Of a stretch of 39,940 bases of DNA, positions 7,027 to 14,881 are shown in pieces. A program made the translations under genes and the position numbers. Within the stretch, counting starts at the first letter, position 1. The number at the start of each line of letters is the position of its first letter. The stretch spans positions 1 through 39,940 of the forward strand of contig CAMLIF010000024.1 of NCBI GenBank assembly GCA_946479985.1, written 5' to 3'. This stretch comes from an uncultured Flavobacteriales bacterium. Its GTDB lineage: Bacteria; Bacteroidota; Bacteroidia; Flavobacteriales; Crocinitomicaceae. The notes under the pieces are model-generated. The model was not told the origin of the DNA. It ran no database searches and worked only from the letters and a program-made list of their open reading frames with translations.

Positions 7027-8068
7027 AAAACAGAATGCTATTTGGGTTTAATCCAACCTGGAACGTTTGTTCTAATGTTCCGGATGAATTGTAAACATGA
7101 ATTTTGCCGTTGATGGTGTAACCCATCGCATCGAGCAGATAAAATTTGTTATTGGAAGGACGGTAGGTTATTCCATAGAGCGTTTCTACCGGTGATAAAT
7201 CGAAAAAATCAGTTCCCGAAAGAGTTTCAGAAGCAGGATCGAATAATCTGGTATGGACGTTCGACTGGCTCGAATTCGTAATAATAAACTGATTATTATA
7301 TTCTGTAATAGAACTCGCGTCAAAAGCAAAGGTTTGTATTTTCGTTAAACCAACAGGATCAATTCGGTGCATTCGTGAAGGAATTGACCCGTAATCGCCA
7401 CGTGAAATGGCGTAAATTTCTCCTGAAGAATCCACAGCTATATCGCCCATGTTCGGACCACAGGTTATTTTCGTCAGTTCGGTTAATGTACTTAAAGAAA
7501 TCACAGAGACCGTACTGTCAACATTCGGAGAATTTAATCCTCCCGAATTACAGACAAACAAACGGTTGTTGCTGATTGCCATTCCTTCCGGATTGGCTCC
7601 GACGGGAATTCGCTGTATAATTTGTAGTGTAGCTGTATCCAGAACATCCACAAAACCATCGTAGCACGAAATAAATGCTTTCCCGCCGTGGAAAGTTATG
7701 TAGCGCGGTTGCTTAGGTGTTGATCCGTTTATCATGGATATTTGCTGAATAGAAGCTCCTGTTGCTGCATTTAAGATTTCCACCGTGCTGGAAACGTTCA
7801 CTATAATGTAAATTTTGCTTCCATAACGCTTCATGTCGTTTCCGGTATCGCCTAATCCGCGACCTGCTTTCTGCTCAAAGAAATCCATAATAGTCGAACC
7901 ATTCGAAGTATTGAGCCACATCAAACTTGCGTTATTGTGATTGAACAAGCCTTCATTCAAAACCAAAATTCCATCGGTTAAATGGTCCGGAGCAGGTTGT
8001 GCCTCAACAGGTTTCTTTTTACACGAGATCAGCCCGATAATTAGAAGTAAAACAAAACTATATTTCAT
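7019..8068 (-). CDS. btuG: BtuG-like surface lipoprotein (DUF5074 beta-propeller), cobalamin binding
   Basis: I set the start at the ATG at 8066-8068 because it gives a clean lipoprotein signal, MKYSFVLLLIIGLISC, with lipobox cysteine 16; the frame extends upstream to 8107 inside the receptor gene. The mature protein (about 350 residues in all) is a YncE-like propeller with repeated blade motifs such as GSKIYIIVNVSSTVEILNAA, YITFHGGKAFISCYDGFVDV, IPVGANPEGMAISNNRLFVC and GITYRPSNNKFYLLDA. In Bacteroides, BtuG lipoproteins of this type cap the BtuB receptor and bind vitamin B12 with very high affinity. It overlaps the receptor stop by 11 nt and lies in the riboswitch-led operon, which supports the call. 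Confidence 0.88.
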   Translation of the reverse strand: MKYSFVLLLIIGLISCKKKPVEAQPAPDHLTDGILVLNEGLFNHNNASLMWLNTSNGSTIMDFFEQKAGRGLGDTGNDMKRYGSKIYIIVNVSSTVEILNAATGASIQQISMINGSTPKQPRYITFHGGKAFISCYDGFVDVLDTATLQIIQRIPVGANPEGMAISNNRLFVCNSGGLNSPNVDSTVSVISLSTLTELTKITCGPNMGDIAVDSSGEIYAISRGDYGSIPSRMHRIDPVGLTKIQTFAFDASSITEYNNQFIITNSSQSNVHTRLFDPASETLSGTDFFDLSPVETLYGITYRPSNNKFYLLDAMGYTINGKIHVYNSSGTLEQTFQVGLNPNSILFYD

Positions 8069-9992
8069 AAGCCAGACGAATTTGATAATTGATTCCCGGT
8101 AAAACAAAGTAACGGATATACTGGTTGTACTGGTTTGTAATGTTTTTTACGCACGCACTCACTTTGAACTTCTGCTTTTTCAGCTGAAGCATATAGGAAG
8201 CGCCCAGATCAACGGTGTAATATCCAGGAACTTCATTTGACGTGATGTTCTCCTGTAAACCGTAGCGCATACTTTGAGCAGAAAACAGGGTGTAAACCGA
8301 CCATTTAGTGAGCGACCAATCCAATTCTACCGAACCGCTGAATTTTGGAATGTATGTGAGTTGACTTCGGTATAAAACGCTGTTTGGATTTGTCAGATCA
8401 ATAGCTTCCTGGTATGTAAAACTCACAGATTGGCCGAAGATGCTGTTCTTTAATTTTATTTTCGATTCGTTGAACAACTCGCACCCACTTGATTGAGAAA
8501 TCCCGATGTTCTGGATACTCCAAACGAATAAGTTTTTGGTAGGAATTGCAACGATCTTGTTTATGCTGTAGGTATAGAATGGCTCTAGTCGAAAGGAATT
8601 ATACCAGTTTCCTTTTTTCCAGGTAAACTTCACCGGCAATGAAGCTAAAGATGCTTCTTCAGGTTTTAACGAGGTGTTTCCAACTTGCTGGTAATACAAT
8701 TCTGAAAATGTTGGCTGTCGAACAGTGTAACGCACAATGAAGCCAACCGCAGCTATTTTTTTGAAAGCGAAAACGTACTGTAAAGCAGGTAAAACATACA
8801 AATTCTTAGTTCCCGTTCCGCGTTGATTAACTACTTGTTGAACACCTACCTGTACTTCCAGGTCATGGTTACTAAAAGCGAATTTGGAAGCTAGAAACTG
8901 ATTCAATGTTGTTCGTTCAGGATTTCCGGTCACCGTTCCGGCAAAAATCCGCTCATGGCTTATTTCAGATCCAATCGATAGTTTAACGACCTTATTTATC
9001 TGAAGTGCGTATTGTGTTTGTCCGTTCAGATAATTTGTGTAAAATGATTGTTCCAGGTAACCCTGCTGATTGAGGTAATTCGAGTCAAGATAGGTTAGAT
9101 TGCTGTTTTGAGTTGTCAATTGTGTAATCCATTGACTTCGTTTCAATTCGAATTTGTGCCAGAGGGTTAAATTTCGTTCTCCGGAAAAAAGGTGCTGATT
9201 TGCAGTTTCATTGTAGAAAACAACTGCTCCGGCAAGTTCTTTTTTTGCGTCGTTGATTGTTCCTTTGACTGAAATTGTATGCGACTTGTTCAAAAACCAG
9301 GTAAGACTGGTTGTTACATTTAAATCCGAACAACCATTATTTTTGCGCACTGCAGAAATGGTTTGGTAGGCATTCTGATATTCGAAAGGAAAATTCCCCT
9401 CGTATGTTCTGGCTTTTCCTGTAATTGAAAGCTGAATTTTTTTGTAGCGTAATCTGGCTGCCAGATCGCCTGAATAATATCCAAACGATCCGTTTTGCAA
9501 ACCAACTCGTAACATGCTTGAGTCAGAACTAACTGACTGGTGAATAGTGGAAATGTGGATTAAACTTCCTGATAATTTAGACTGGATAGGAAGTCCAGTA
9601 TTGGTTCCGTCCTGCCTCAAAATGGCTACGGATTTTATAAATTCTGTAGGAATTGAACTCAAATCTGTACTCCCTGTTTGTGTTACCGGTTGATTTTGAA
9701 GATCAATCACAATGGACGAATGCGCCGCACCGAGGCTTCTGAAGCCTGCCGTTTTTAATCCGCCGACATCGCCATACGTTCTTATCTGCAACCCTGGTAA
9801 AAGAGCAAGAATAGCTCCCAGATCGGGAGCTAACTTGTTCTCAATACGTTTTTGATCGAGGTGAAGGTTGTTTAATGATTGAGATGAGCTCCCGGAAATA
9901 ATTACCTCCTCCATTTCATTCTCCTCTTGCTGCGAAACAGCAGAAAAACCAACAAAAGTTGAAAGCAGAACGAAAAGAATCCGGCGTTGCAT
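8058..9992 (-). CDS. btuB: BtuB-like TonB-dependent outer-membrane receptor for cobalamin
   Basis: A 644-residue outer-membrane receptor with signal peptide (about 1-20, ending SAVSQ), a TonB-box-like segment EMEEVIISG at about 26-34, and a plug domain (KLAPDLGAILALLPGLQIRTYGDVGGLKTAGFRSLGAAHSSIVIDL, then SIPTEFIKSVAILR). The remainder is an alternating beta-barrel including FIVRYTVRQPTFSELYYQQVGNTSLKPEEA, a signature of vitamin B12/siderophore receptors, and ends in NYQIRLAYEI. It imports its ligand into the periplasm using TonB energy. Substrate assignment to cobalamin rests on the adjacent BtuG-like gene and the upstream cobalamin riboswitch. The inner-membrane BtuCDF transporter is not in this window. 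Confidence 0.92.
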   Translation of the reverse strand: MQRRILFVLLSTFVGFSAVSQQEENEMEEVIISGSSSQSLNNLHLDQKRIENKLAPDLGAILALLPGLQIRTYGDVGGLKTAGFRSLGAAHSSIVIDLQNQPVTQTGSTDLSSIPTEFIKSVAILRQDGTNTGLPIQSKLSGSLIHISTIHQSVSSDSSMLRVGLQNGSFGYYSGDLAARLRYKKIQLSITGKARTYEGNFPFEYQNAYQTISAVRKNNGCSDLNVTTSLTWFLNKSHTISVKGTINDAKKELAGAVVFYNETANQHLFSGERNLTLWHKFELKRSQWITQLTTQNSNLTYLDSNYLNQQGYLEQSFYTNYLNGQTQYALQINKVVKLSIGSEISHERIFAGTVTGNPERTTLNQFLASKFAFSNHDLEVQVGVQQVVNQRGTGTKNLYVLPALQYVFAFKKIAAVGFIVRYTVRQPTFSELYYQQVGNTSLKPEEASLASLPVKFTWKKGNWYNSFRLEPFYTYSINKIVAIPTKNLFVWSIQNIGISQSSGCELFNESKIKLKNSIFGQSVSFTYQEAIDLTNPNSVLYRSQLTYIPKFSGSVELDWSLTKWSVYTLFSAQSMRYGLQENITSNEVPGYYTVDLGASYMLQLKKQKFKVSACVKNITNQYNQYIRYFVLPGINYQIRLAYEI

Positions 9993-10000
9993 CTACAGTT

Positions 10001-10951
10001 TTAGTTTTGTTTTACGAAACGACCGTTAATAATTCCGGTTGCAGTTTCAATAGAGTAAACGTAAGCTCCACTTGTAAAATCGCTCACATTTACCTCGTTT
10101 AATCCGGTCAACTCACCAACGAAAACAACACTTCCGGTTAATGATGTGATCGTGATTTTTCCTTCTGTACCTTTAAACGTGATAGTTTCTGATGCCGGAT
10201 TTGGATAAACTATCAGGTTGTTTACAACCGTTTCATTCAATGATAATGAGCCGTAGATCAAATCGTCCAGAGCAAAATAGGCAGGAGTATTCATTCCCCA
10301 ATCGCCTTCGTCAGAAGATTCCAGTGTGAATTCCAGATAACGAACTGCACCTAGTGAAGTTAAATCGACAGTTTCCCATGAATCAATAATGTAATCATTG
10401 TTGTTGTCTGCAAAACGGTAATCGGCCAAATAGAAAACAACTGTATCCGTTATAACCGAACTTCCGTCACGTCCAACAATCAATAAACGGAACCAGTCTT
10501 CACCGTTTGTACCGTCCACATCACCATTCGCATCCATAGTAGAACCGAATTGTTTTGCGAATAAATCGCCATTCAACATAGACAATGCTGCATAAGTATT
10601 GTTTGTAATATCAATAGAAGAAACAAGTGCTTGTGCACCGAAGTCGATGTTCCCGCCGTAATTCACAGCGTAATTTGTACTTCCGTTTGCTCCCCCGCCT
10701 GCATATGCAGAAAAATCGTTGGTGTAGCCCGCTGTTGTAACGTCGGTGGTGTTTGAATACGCAAATCCGTTTGACCAGTACCCGGAGAATGAGTTTTCAA
10801 AGAACACTCCACCAGAGGTAAAACCTCCTACAGAGTCGGCTCCATTGTAGTAAGATTCAGGTGCAAGTGTCATGTCCTCAAACGTAACTGTAGTTTGGGC
10901 CATTGAGAAATTTGCTGCAAAAACTGCAGCGGCAAAGTAAAGTTTTTTCAT
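10001..10951 (-). CDS. DUF4465 surface protein (BtuH-like) with T9SS sorting domain
   Basis: A 316-residue secreted protein: signal peptide MKKLYFAAAVFAANFSMAQ, a DUF4465-type beta domain (TVTFEDMTLAPESYYNGAD, GGVFFENSFSGYWSNGFAYSNTTD, AVNYGG, SSIDITNNTYAALSMLNGD, then VVFYLADYRF and WETVDLTSLGAVRYLEFTLESSD), and a C-terminal T9SS type A domain from about residue 243 (IVYPNPASETITF). In gut Bacteroides, the B12-binding lipoprotein BtuH belongs, as far as I recall, to DUF4465; here the lipid anchor is replaced by a T9SS signal. First gene after the cobalamin riboswitch and only 8 nt from the receptor gene. B12 binding is inferred. Confidence 0.86.
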   Translation of the reverse strand: MKKLYFAAAVFAANFSMAQTTVTFEDMTLAPESYYNGADSVGGFTSGGVFFENSFSGYWSNGFAYSNTTDVTTAGYTNDFSAYAGGGANGSTNYAVNYGGNIDFGAQALVSSIDITNNTYAALSMLNGDLFAKQFGSTMDANGDVDGTNGEDWFRLLIVGRDGSSVITDTVVFYLADYRFADNNNDYIIDSWETVDLTSLGAVRYLEFTLESSDEGDWGMNTPAYFALDDLIYGSLSLNETVVNNLIVYPNPASETITFKGTEGKITITSLTGSVVFVGELTGLNEVNVSDFTSGAYVYSIETATGIINGRFVKQN

Positions 10952-11042
10952 TGCTTAACGCATTAAAAGTTAATAATTGAACCGGGCACATGCCAGATCC
11001 GATTTAATAAGCAAATGAAAATTCAGAGAAATAACGAACAGC

Positions 11043-11065
11043 CGTCAAAAACCGACAGCTTATCG
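11043..11065 (-). promoter_or_regulatory. Hairpin between the cobalamin aptamer and the first gene
   Basis: On the minus strand AGCTGTC (about 11062-11056) can pair with GACGGCT (about 11050-11044) with one G-U pair around a short T-rich loop. It lies downstream of the aptamer and about 90 nt before the DUF4465 start, so it may be part of the expression platform. No T-run follows, so translation control seems more likely than termination. Confidence 0.4.
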
Positions 11066-11098
11066 AAATAGACTTTAATCTGAAGTCTTCATTCAATC

Positions 11099-11263
11099 CG
11101 TTATGGCAGGTATTCTGACTTCCTTCCGTTTGTTTAGCCTTCCCATTCGTCTTGTACGAACAGTGACATATTTAAACAACGTTACAAAGGTTACAGCTGC
11201 AGATACAGTTTCGGATTCTAACCGAATTCCCTTTTCAAAACGAGTCCTAAAACTCGAATAACC
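11099..11263 (-). ncRNA. Cobalamin (vitamin B12) riboswitch aptamer
   Basis: Read on the minus strand the conserved parts come in the right order: closing stem P1 (GTTAT at 11262-11258 with ATAAC at 11104-11100); GGGAATTCGGTTAGAATCCG (from 11231); ACTGTATCTGCAGCTGTAA (11209-11191), matching the core CTGT...CGCAACTGTAA; GTCACTG (11167-11161) for the usual GCCACTG; GGGAAGG (11144-11138); and the B12 box AAGTCAGAATACCTGCC (11121-11105). It lies between a TATATTTG promoter and the DUF4465/BtuB/BtuG operon. High adenosylcobalamin should reduce expression of the uptake genes. This is the strongest evidence for the operon's substrate. Confidence 0.94.
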
Positions 11264-11273
11264 ACTAACAGGG

Positions 11274-11281
11274 CAAATATA
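11274..11281 (-). promoter_or_regulatory. Promoter -7 box of the B12 uptake operon
   Basis: The minus strand reads TATATTTG, an exact TAnnTTTG match. Predicted transcription starts near 11268, a few nucleotides before the first base-paired position of the riboswitch, which supports both calls. Confidence 0.7.
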
Positions 11282-11315
11282 CTCATATTTCACGTTTAAC
11301 ATTCGGAAAAAAGAT

Positions 11316-11323
11316 TATTTTTG
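11316..11323 (+). promoter_or_regulatory. Promoter -7 box of the TPR gene and ribH
   Basis: TATTTTTG matches the Bacteroidota TAnnTTTG element. It gives a leader of about 17 nt before the ATG at 11345. It is back-to-back with the B12 operon promoter, 34 nt apart. Confidence 0.65.
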
Positions 11324-11344
11324 CAACGCTTAAATAGAGAGTAC

Positions 11345-11986
11345 ATGTCAAAAACTACAACATTTTCAGGCTTTAAACAGCAGTTTTCAGAGAACCCTAC
11401 ATTGAAGAAAATCACGATTATCGTAGGGGTAGCCCTGCTTTTGATCGTTGGTTGGATCGTTTATTATCAATTGGTTTCAGTTCCTAACACAGTAAAATCA
11501 AACGATTCTTATTATGAGGGGTTGAACCTTGCCGAGAAAGATTCTACGGATGCTGCAATTGAACAATTACAGTCTCAGGTTAAAAAATACGATGGCTACC
11601 AGGGTGGTGAGGTTGCTCAATACGTTTTGGGTCGTCAGTACATGAACAAAGGAGAATTCAAAAAAGCGTTGAAAGAATTAGACGATGTTGATTTGGAAGA
11701 TACTTACAACTCTGTTTTGTGTGTTGGATTGCGTGGTGATTGTCATTCAGAATTGAACCAGTTTAAAGATGCTCTTGAATTGTATGAAGAAGCTGCAAAC
11801 ATGGATGACAATGATTTCACAACTCCAATGTTCTTATTTAAAGCGGGTGGAGTTGCAGAAGAATTGAAAAACTTCGAGAAAGCAACTGAATTGTATGAGA
11901 AGATCAGAGATAACTATCCTGTATTCTCAAACCAAAAAGCAATTGACAAATACATTGCTCGCGTGTCGAATGTAAAAGCAAAATAA
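11345..11986 (+). CDS. Membrane-anchored tetratricopeptide repeat protein
   Basis: A 213-residue protein with one membrane helix near the N-terminus (ITIIVGVALLLIVGWIVYYQLV, about residues 22-43) and a TPR-rich region outside: GEVAQYVLGRQYMNKGEFKKALKELDDV, VGLRGDCHSELNQFKDALELYEEAA and FKAGGVAEELKNFEKATELYEKI are three helix pairs with TPR spacing. The layout resembles YfgM/ancillary translocon-type proteins; this is a structural resemblance, not a proven role. The ATG at 11345 is chosen over an upstream TTG at 11321, which lies inside the -7 box. It abuts ribH with no gap and shares its promoter. Confidence 0.87.
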   Translation: MSKTTTFSGFKQQFSENPTLKKITIIVGVALLLIVGWIVYYQLVSVPNTVKSNDSYYEGLNLAEKDSTDAAIEQLQSQVKKYDGYQGGEVAQYVLGRQYMNKGEFKKALKELDDVDLEDTYNSVLCVGLRGDCHSELNQFKDALELYEEAANMDDNDFTTPMFLFKAGGVAEELKNFEKATELYEKIRDNYPVFSNQKAIDKYIARVSNVKAK

Positions 11987-12472
11987 GTGGCAACAAGCTT
12001 AAAAAACTTATCAGATTATAATCAGGAAAAACTTCCGAACGGTGCCGATTTTAGAATCGGCATTGTTGTTTCTGAATGGAATGACCACATCACTTCCAAA
12101 CTGCTGGAAGGTGCTCAGGAAACATTGGTAAAAGCCGGTGTTAAGGAAGAAAACACACTTCTTTCTGTAGTGCCCGGTGCATTTGAATTACCGCTGGGAG
12201 CGCAATGGCTGTTCGAAAACAACTCCGTTGATGCCGTGATTGCAATTGGTGTTGTTATTCAGGGCGAAACACGTCATTTCGATTTCGTATGTTCCGGAAC
12301 TACCCAGGGAATTGTAGATGTAACTCTGAAATACAACAAACCTGTTGGATTTTGCCTGCTAACAGATAATACAGAACAGCAATCGATCGATAGAGCAGGA
12401 GGAAAGCACGGAAACAAAGGTATTGAAGCTGCTGTGACCGTTCTTCGAATGTTAGCTCTAAAAAGAAAATAA
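11987..12472 (+). CDS. ribH: 6,7-dimethyl-8-ribityllumazine synthase
   Basis: Lumazine synthase, 161 residues, the usual length. It condenses 5-amino-6-ribitylaminouracil with 3,4-dihydroxy-2-butanone 4-phosphate, the penultimate step of riboflavin synthesis, in the cytoplasm. Visible motifs are VVSEWND (27-33), PGAFELP (63-69), AIGVVIQGETRHFDF (86-100, with the catalytic-site histidine 97) and GFCLLTDNTEQQSIDRAGGKHGNKG. It starts with GTG immediately after the TAA of the TPR gene, so it depends on translational coupling. No other riboflavin genes are nearby, common in this phylum. A strong hairpin follows. Confidence 0.95.
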   Translation: MATSLKNLSDYNQEKLPNGADFRIGIVVSEWNDHITSKLLEGAQETLVKAGVKEENTLLSVVPGAFELPLGAQWLFENNSVDAVIAIGVVIQGETRHFDFVCSGTTQGIVDVTLKYNKPVGFCLLTDNTEQQSIDRAGGKHGNKGIEAAVTVLRMLALKRK

Positions 12473-12478
12473 AAGAAA

Positions 12479-12522
12479 CTTAAGTCGGGGCGTCTACGGC
12501 AGCGGATTCGCCCCGACTTAAG
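12479..12522. terminator. Strong hairpin between ribH and glmM
   Basis: A perfect 14-bp stem (CTTAAGTCGGGGCG at 12479-12492 with its complement at 12509-12522) and a 16-nt loop, 6 nt after the ribH stop. It is followed by CTTTAAAT and not a pure T-run, so it may be a partial terminator or a 3' stabiliser. glmM begins 18 nt further on, so it needs a promoter overlapping the hairpin or read-through. Confidence 0.65.
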
Positions 12523-12540
12523 CTTTAAATCTCACTATTT

Positions 12541-13929
12541 ATGACATTAATCAAATCTATCTCAGGAATTCGCGGTACAATTGGTGGTGTACCTGCTGAT
12601 AATTTAACTCCAATTGATGCAGTTCAGTTTGCTGCTGCATACGGAACATGGTTGAAACTGTCCGATCCGGCTAAAAAATACAAAGTAATTGTTGGCCGCG
12701 ATGCACGTCTTTCCGGTGAAATGATCTCAACCTTGGTGATTCAAACTTTGGTTGGACTTGGAATCGATGTGATTGATCTTGGTCTTTCCACAACGCCGAC
12801 TGTAGAAGTAGCAGTTCCTTATCACAAAGCTGATGGCGGAATTATTCTTACTGCATCTCACAACCCGAAACAATGGAATGCCCTTAAATTGTTAAATCAC
12901 AAAGGCGAATTTATTTCCGGTGCCGAAGGAGAATTACTTTTGGATATAGCTCAGAAAGGGAGTTTCCAGTTTGCAGAAGTTGACGATCTGGGAAAAGTTT
13001 CCAAAGACGAAGAAGCAATCGTCCGTCACATTGAAGATATTGTAAAGCTCTCAGATGTTGATATTCCTGCAATTAAAGCTGCGAATTTTAAAGTGGTTGT
13101 TGATGCGGTGAATTCTACAGGCGGAATCTCGGTTCCGCAATTGTTAAGAGCAGTTGGAGTGACTGATATTATTGAAATGTATTGTGACCCAACAGGACAT
13201 TTCCCGCACAATCCGGAGCCTTTAGCAGAACATTTGACGGAACTTTCTTCAAAAGTAGTTTCCGAAAAAGCACATTTGGGAATTACGGTCGATCCGGATG
13301 TAGATCGTCTGGCTTTGGTTAATGAAGACGGATCAATGTTCGGTGAGGAATATACCTTGGTTGCCGTTTCAGATTACATTCTTTCCAAACGAAAAGGAGC
13401 AACTGTTTCCAATTTAAGTTCTACGCGTGCTTTGCGCGATATTACTGAAGAAACAGGATCTGTTTACCACGCTTCAGCAGTTGGTGAAGTGAATGTAGTA
13501 GTGAAAATGAAAGAAGTGAACGCTGTAATTGGCGGTGAAGGAAATGGTGGAATCATCTATCCGGAATTGCACTACGGCCGTGATTCATTAGTGGGAATTG
13601 CACTGTTCTTATCGCATTTGGCACACAAAAAAATGTCGATGACGGCTTTACGTGCTTCCTACCCGAATTACGAAATGGCGAAGAAGAAAATTGATCTTTC
13701 TCCCGGAATCGACGTAGATGGAATTCTGACTTCAATGGCAAAAAAATATGCTCACGAAGAAGTGGATACTGTTGACGGTGTAAAAATTTATATCGGCAAA
13801 GAATGGGTTCATTTGCGCAAGAGTAATACGGAGCCAATTATTCGCGTTTATACTGAAAGTAAAGATGCTCAGGCTGCTGCAGATCTGGCAGATCGGATTA
13901 TTGCTGAAATAAAATCATTGATCGCTTAA
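12541..13929 (+). CDS. glmM: Phosphoglucosamine mutase
   Basis: A 462-residue alpha-D-phosphohexomutase. The active-site phosphoserine loop TASHNP is at 104-109 (Ser106), the Mg-binding loop DPDVDR at 251-256, the sugar-binding loop GGEGNGG at 331-337, and the phosphate-binding RKSNTEPIIRVYTE near the C-terminus. The N-terminus LIKSISGIRGTIGG is typical of Bacteroidota GlmM. It converts glucosamine-6-phosphate to glucosamine-1-phosphate for UDP-GlcNAc and peptidoglycan synthesis. The superfamily also contains phosphomannomutases, so the exact sugar is inferred from the Bacteroidota sequence type. It is followed after 1 nt by an SH3-domain protein. Confidence 0.87.
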   Translation: MTLIKSISGIRGTIGGVPADNLTPIDAVQFAAAYGTWLKLSDPAKKYKVIVGRDARLSGEMISTLVIQTLVGLGIDVIDLGLSTTPTVEVAVPYHKADGGIILTASHNPKQWNALKLLNHKGEFISGAEGELLLDIAQKGSFQFAEVDDLGKVSKDEEAIVRHIEDIVKLSDVDIPAIKAANFKVVVDAVNSTGGISVPQLLRAVGVTDIIEMYCDPTGHFPHNPEPLAEHLTELSSKVVSEKAHLGITVDPDVDRLALVNEDGSMFGEEYTLVAVSDYILSKRKGATVSNLSSTRALRDITEETGSVYHASAVGEVNVVVKMKEVNAVIGGEGNGGIIYPELHYGRDSLVGIALFLSHLAHKKMSMTALRASYPNYEMAKKKIDLSPGIDVDGILTSMAKKYAHEEVDTVDGVKIYIGKEWVHLRKSNTEPIIRVYTESKDAQAAADLADRIIAEIKSLIA

Positions 13930-13930
13930 G

Positions 13931-14809
13931 ATGAAAAGGCTGCTGGTCTTTATCTTTTCGGTTTTAATCACTGAATTTTCATTTTCTCAGGAAGAAATTC
14001 GCACGGAAGCTTACAATTTTGAATCCTGGAATTTCGATTGGTCCGTGCAGCTGAAAGAAGCCTATGTTTTTGCCGATGCATGTAAATTGAGATCTCAGCC
14101 TACAGCCGGATCAGAAATGCTGGCTAAACTACTCATTGGCGATCGCGTAAAAGTGCTGGATATTTCTTCTGTTGACACTACCATAAACGGACTTCAATCG
14201 AAATGGATTCATGTTGAATCGGGAAAGAAAAAAGGATATGTTTGGGGTGGCTTGCTGACAAATGAAGTGTTGAGAATGTCTGATTCCACTTCAGCTGTTT
14301 GGGGAATTTCACGCGTTGTCAAAAGAGAGGAAGAGCAAGTTGATTATTATATGTCACTTCGGATTTTTTCCAAAAAACTGATTACAAAGCAAATAGAATT
14401 TGAAGTGATACATGCGGATGATCCGGCAAACGGAGAATTGGTAATGATCAAAAATCCCTTACTAGAGGGAGTAGAACACATTTTCATTTACAATTCATTA
14501 GCTGATGCCTGCGGGGTAACGTGGAGTGAAGTCTACATTCTTGAAACCAGCAATGGTCTGCAGCTTCTTGAGGAAGGTTACGGAATGGGTGAAGCCGCTC
14601 TTTTTCATAGTTCGAATGAATTGATCTTCCCAACCAAAGAATCGGAAGATGATTATTCGATTCCTTATTCACGAAAGCCGGAAAAAGACCAGATCTTTCG
14701 GGTAATCTCTCATGATGAATACAACGAGAAGTGCATTTGGAATGAACATGTTACCATAGAAACTTTCGAATGGAAAGAAGGAAAAATGGTTCCTTTTTGC
14801 CGGCAATAG
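13931..14809 (+). CDS. Secreted SH3-domain protein of unknown function
   Basis: A 292-residue exported protein with signal peptide MKRLLVFIFSVLITEFSFSQ and a bacterial SH3-like module at about residues 50-115 (LRSQPTAGSEMLAKLLIGDRVKVLDIS...WIHVESGKKKGYVWGGLL). SH3b modules commonly bind cell-wall or surface ligands. The C-terminal two-thirds (including a DACGVTWSEVYILETSNG segment) I do not recognise. It starts 1 nt after the glmM stop, suggesting co-expression with cell-wall precursor synthesis. No catalytic residues are visible. Confidence 0.78.
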   Translation: MKRLLVFIFSVLITEFSFSQEEIRTEAYNFESWNFDWSVQLKEAYVFADACKLRSQPTAGSEMLAKLLIGDRVKVLDISSVDTTINGLQSKWIHVESGKKKGYVWGGLLTNEVLRMSDSTSAVWGISRVVKREEEQVDYYMSLRIFSKKLITKQIEFEVIHADDPANGELVMIKNPLLEGVEHIFIYNSLADACGVTWSEVYILETSNGLQLLEEGYGMGEAALFHSSNELIFPTKESEDDYSIPYSRKPEKDQIFRVISHDEYNEKCIWNEHVTIETFEWKEGKMVPFCRQ

Positions 14810-14881
14810 TATGTGAATTTCAGTTTTTGTTGAACGTTTTTGGAAGGTAACGGTACTAACCGCCGAATCAAAAACAAAAAC

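Noticed and set aside
8069..8107. Upstream start for the BtuG-like protein
   Set aside because: It would extend deeper into the receptor gene and spoil the lipoprotein signal that begins at 8068.
11093..11302. A 69-codon reverse-strand reading frame across the B12 operon leader
   Set aside because: It coincides with the cobalamin riboswitch aptamer, whose conserved blocks fully explain the sequence, and its product has no recognisable features.
14840..14881. Upstream start for the MuiA-family protein
   Set aside because: It would add 14 charged residues before a clean signal peptide that begins at the ATG at 14882.
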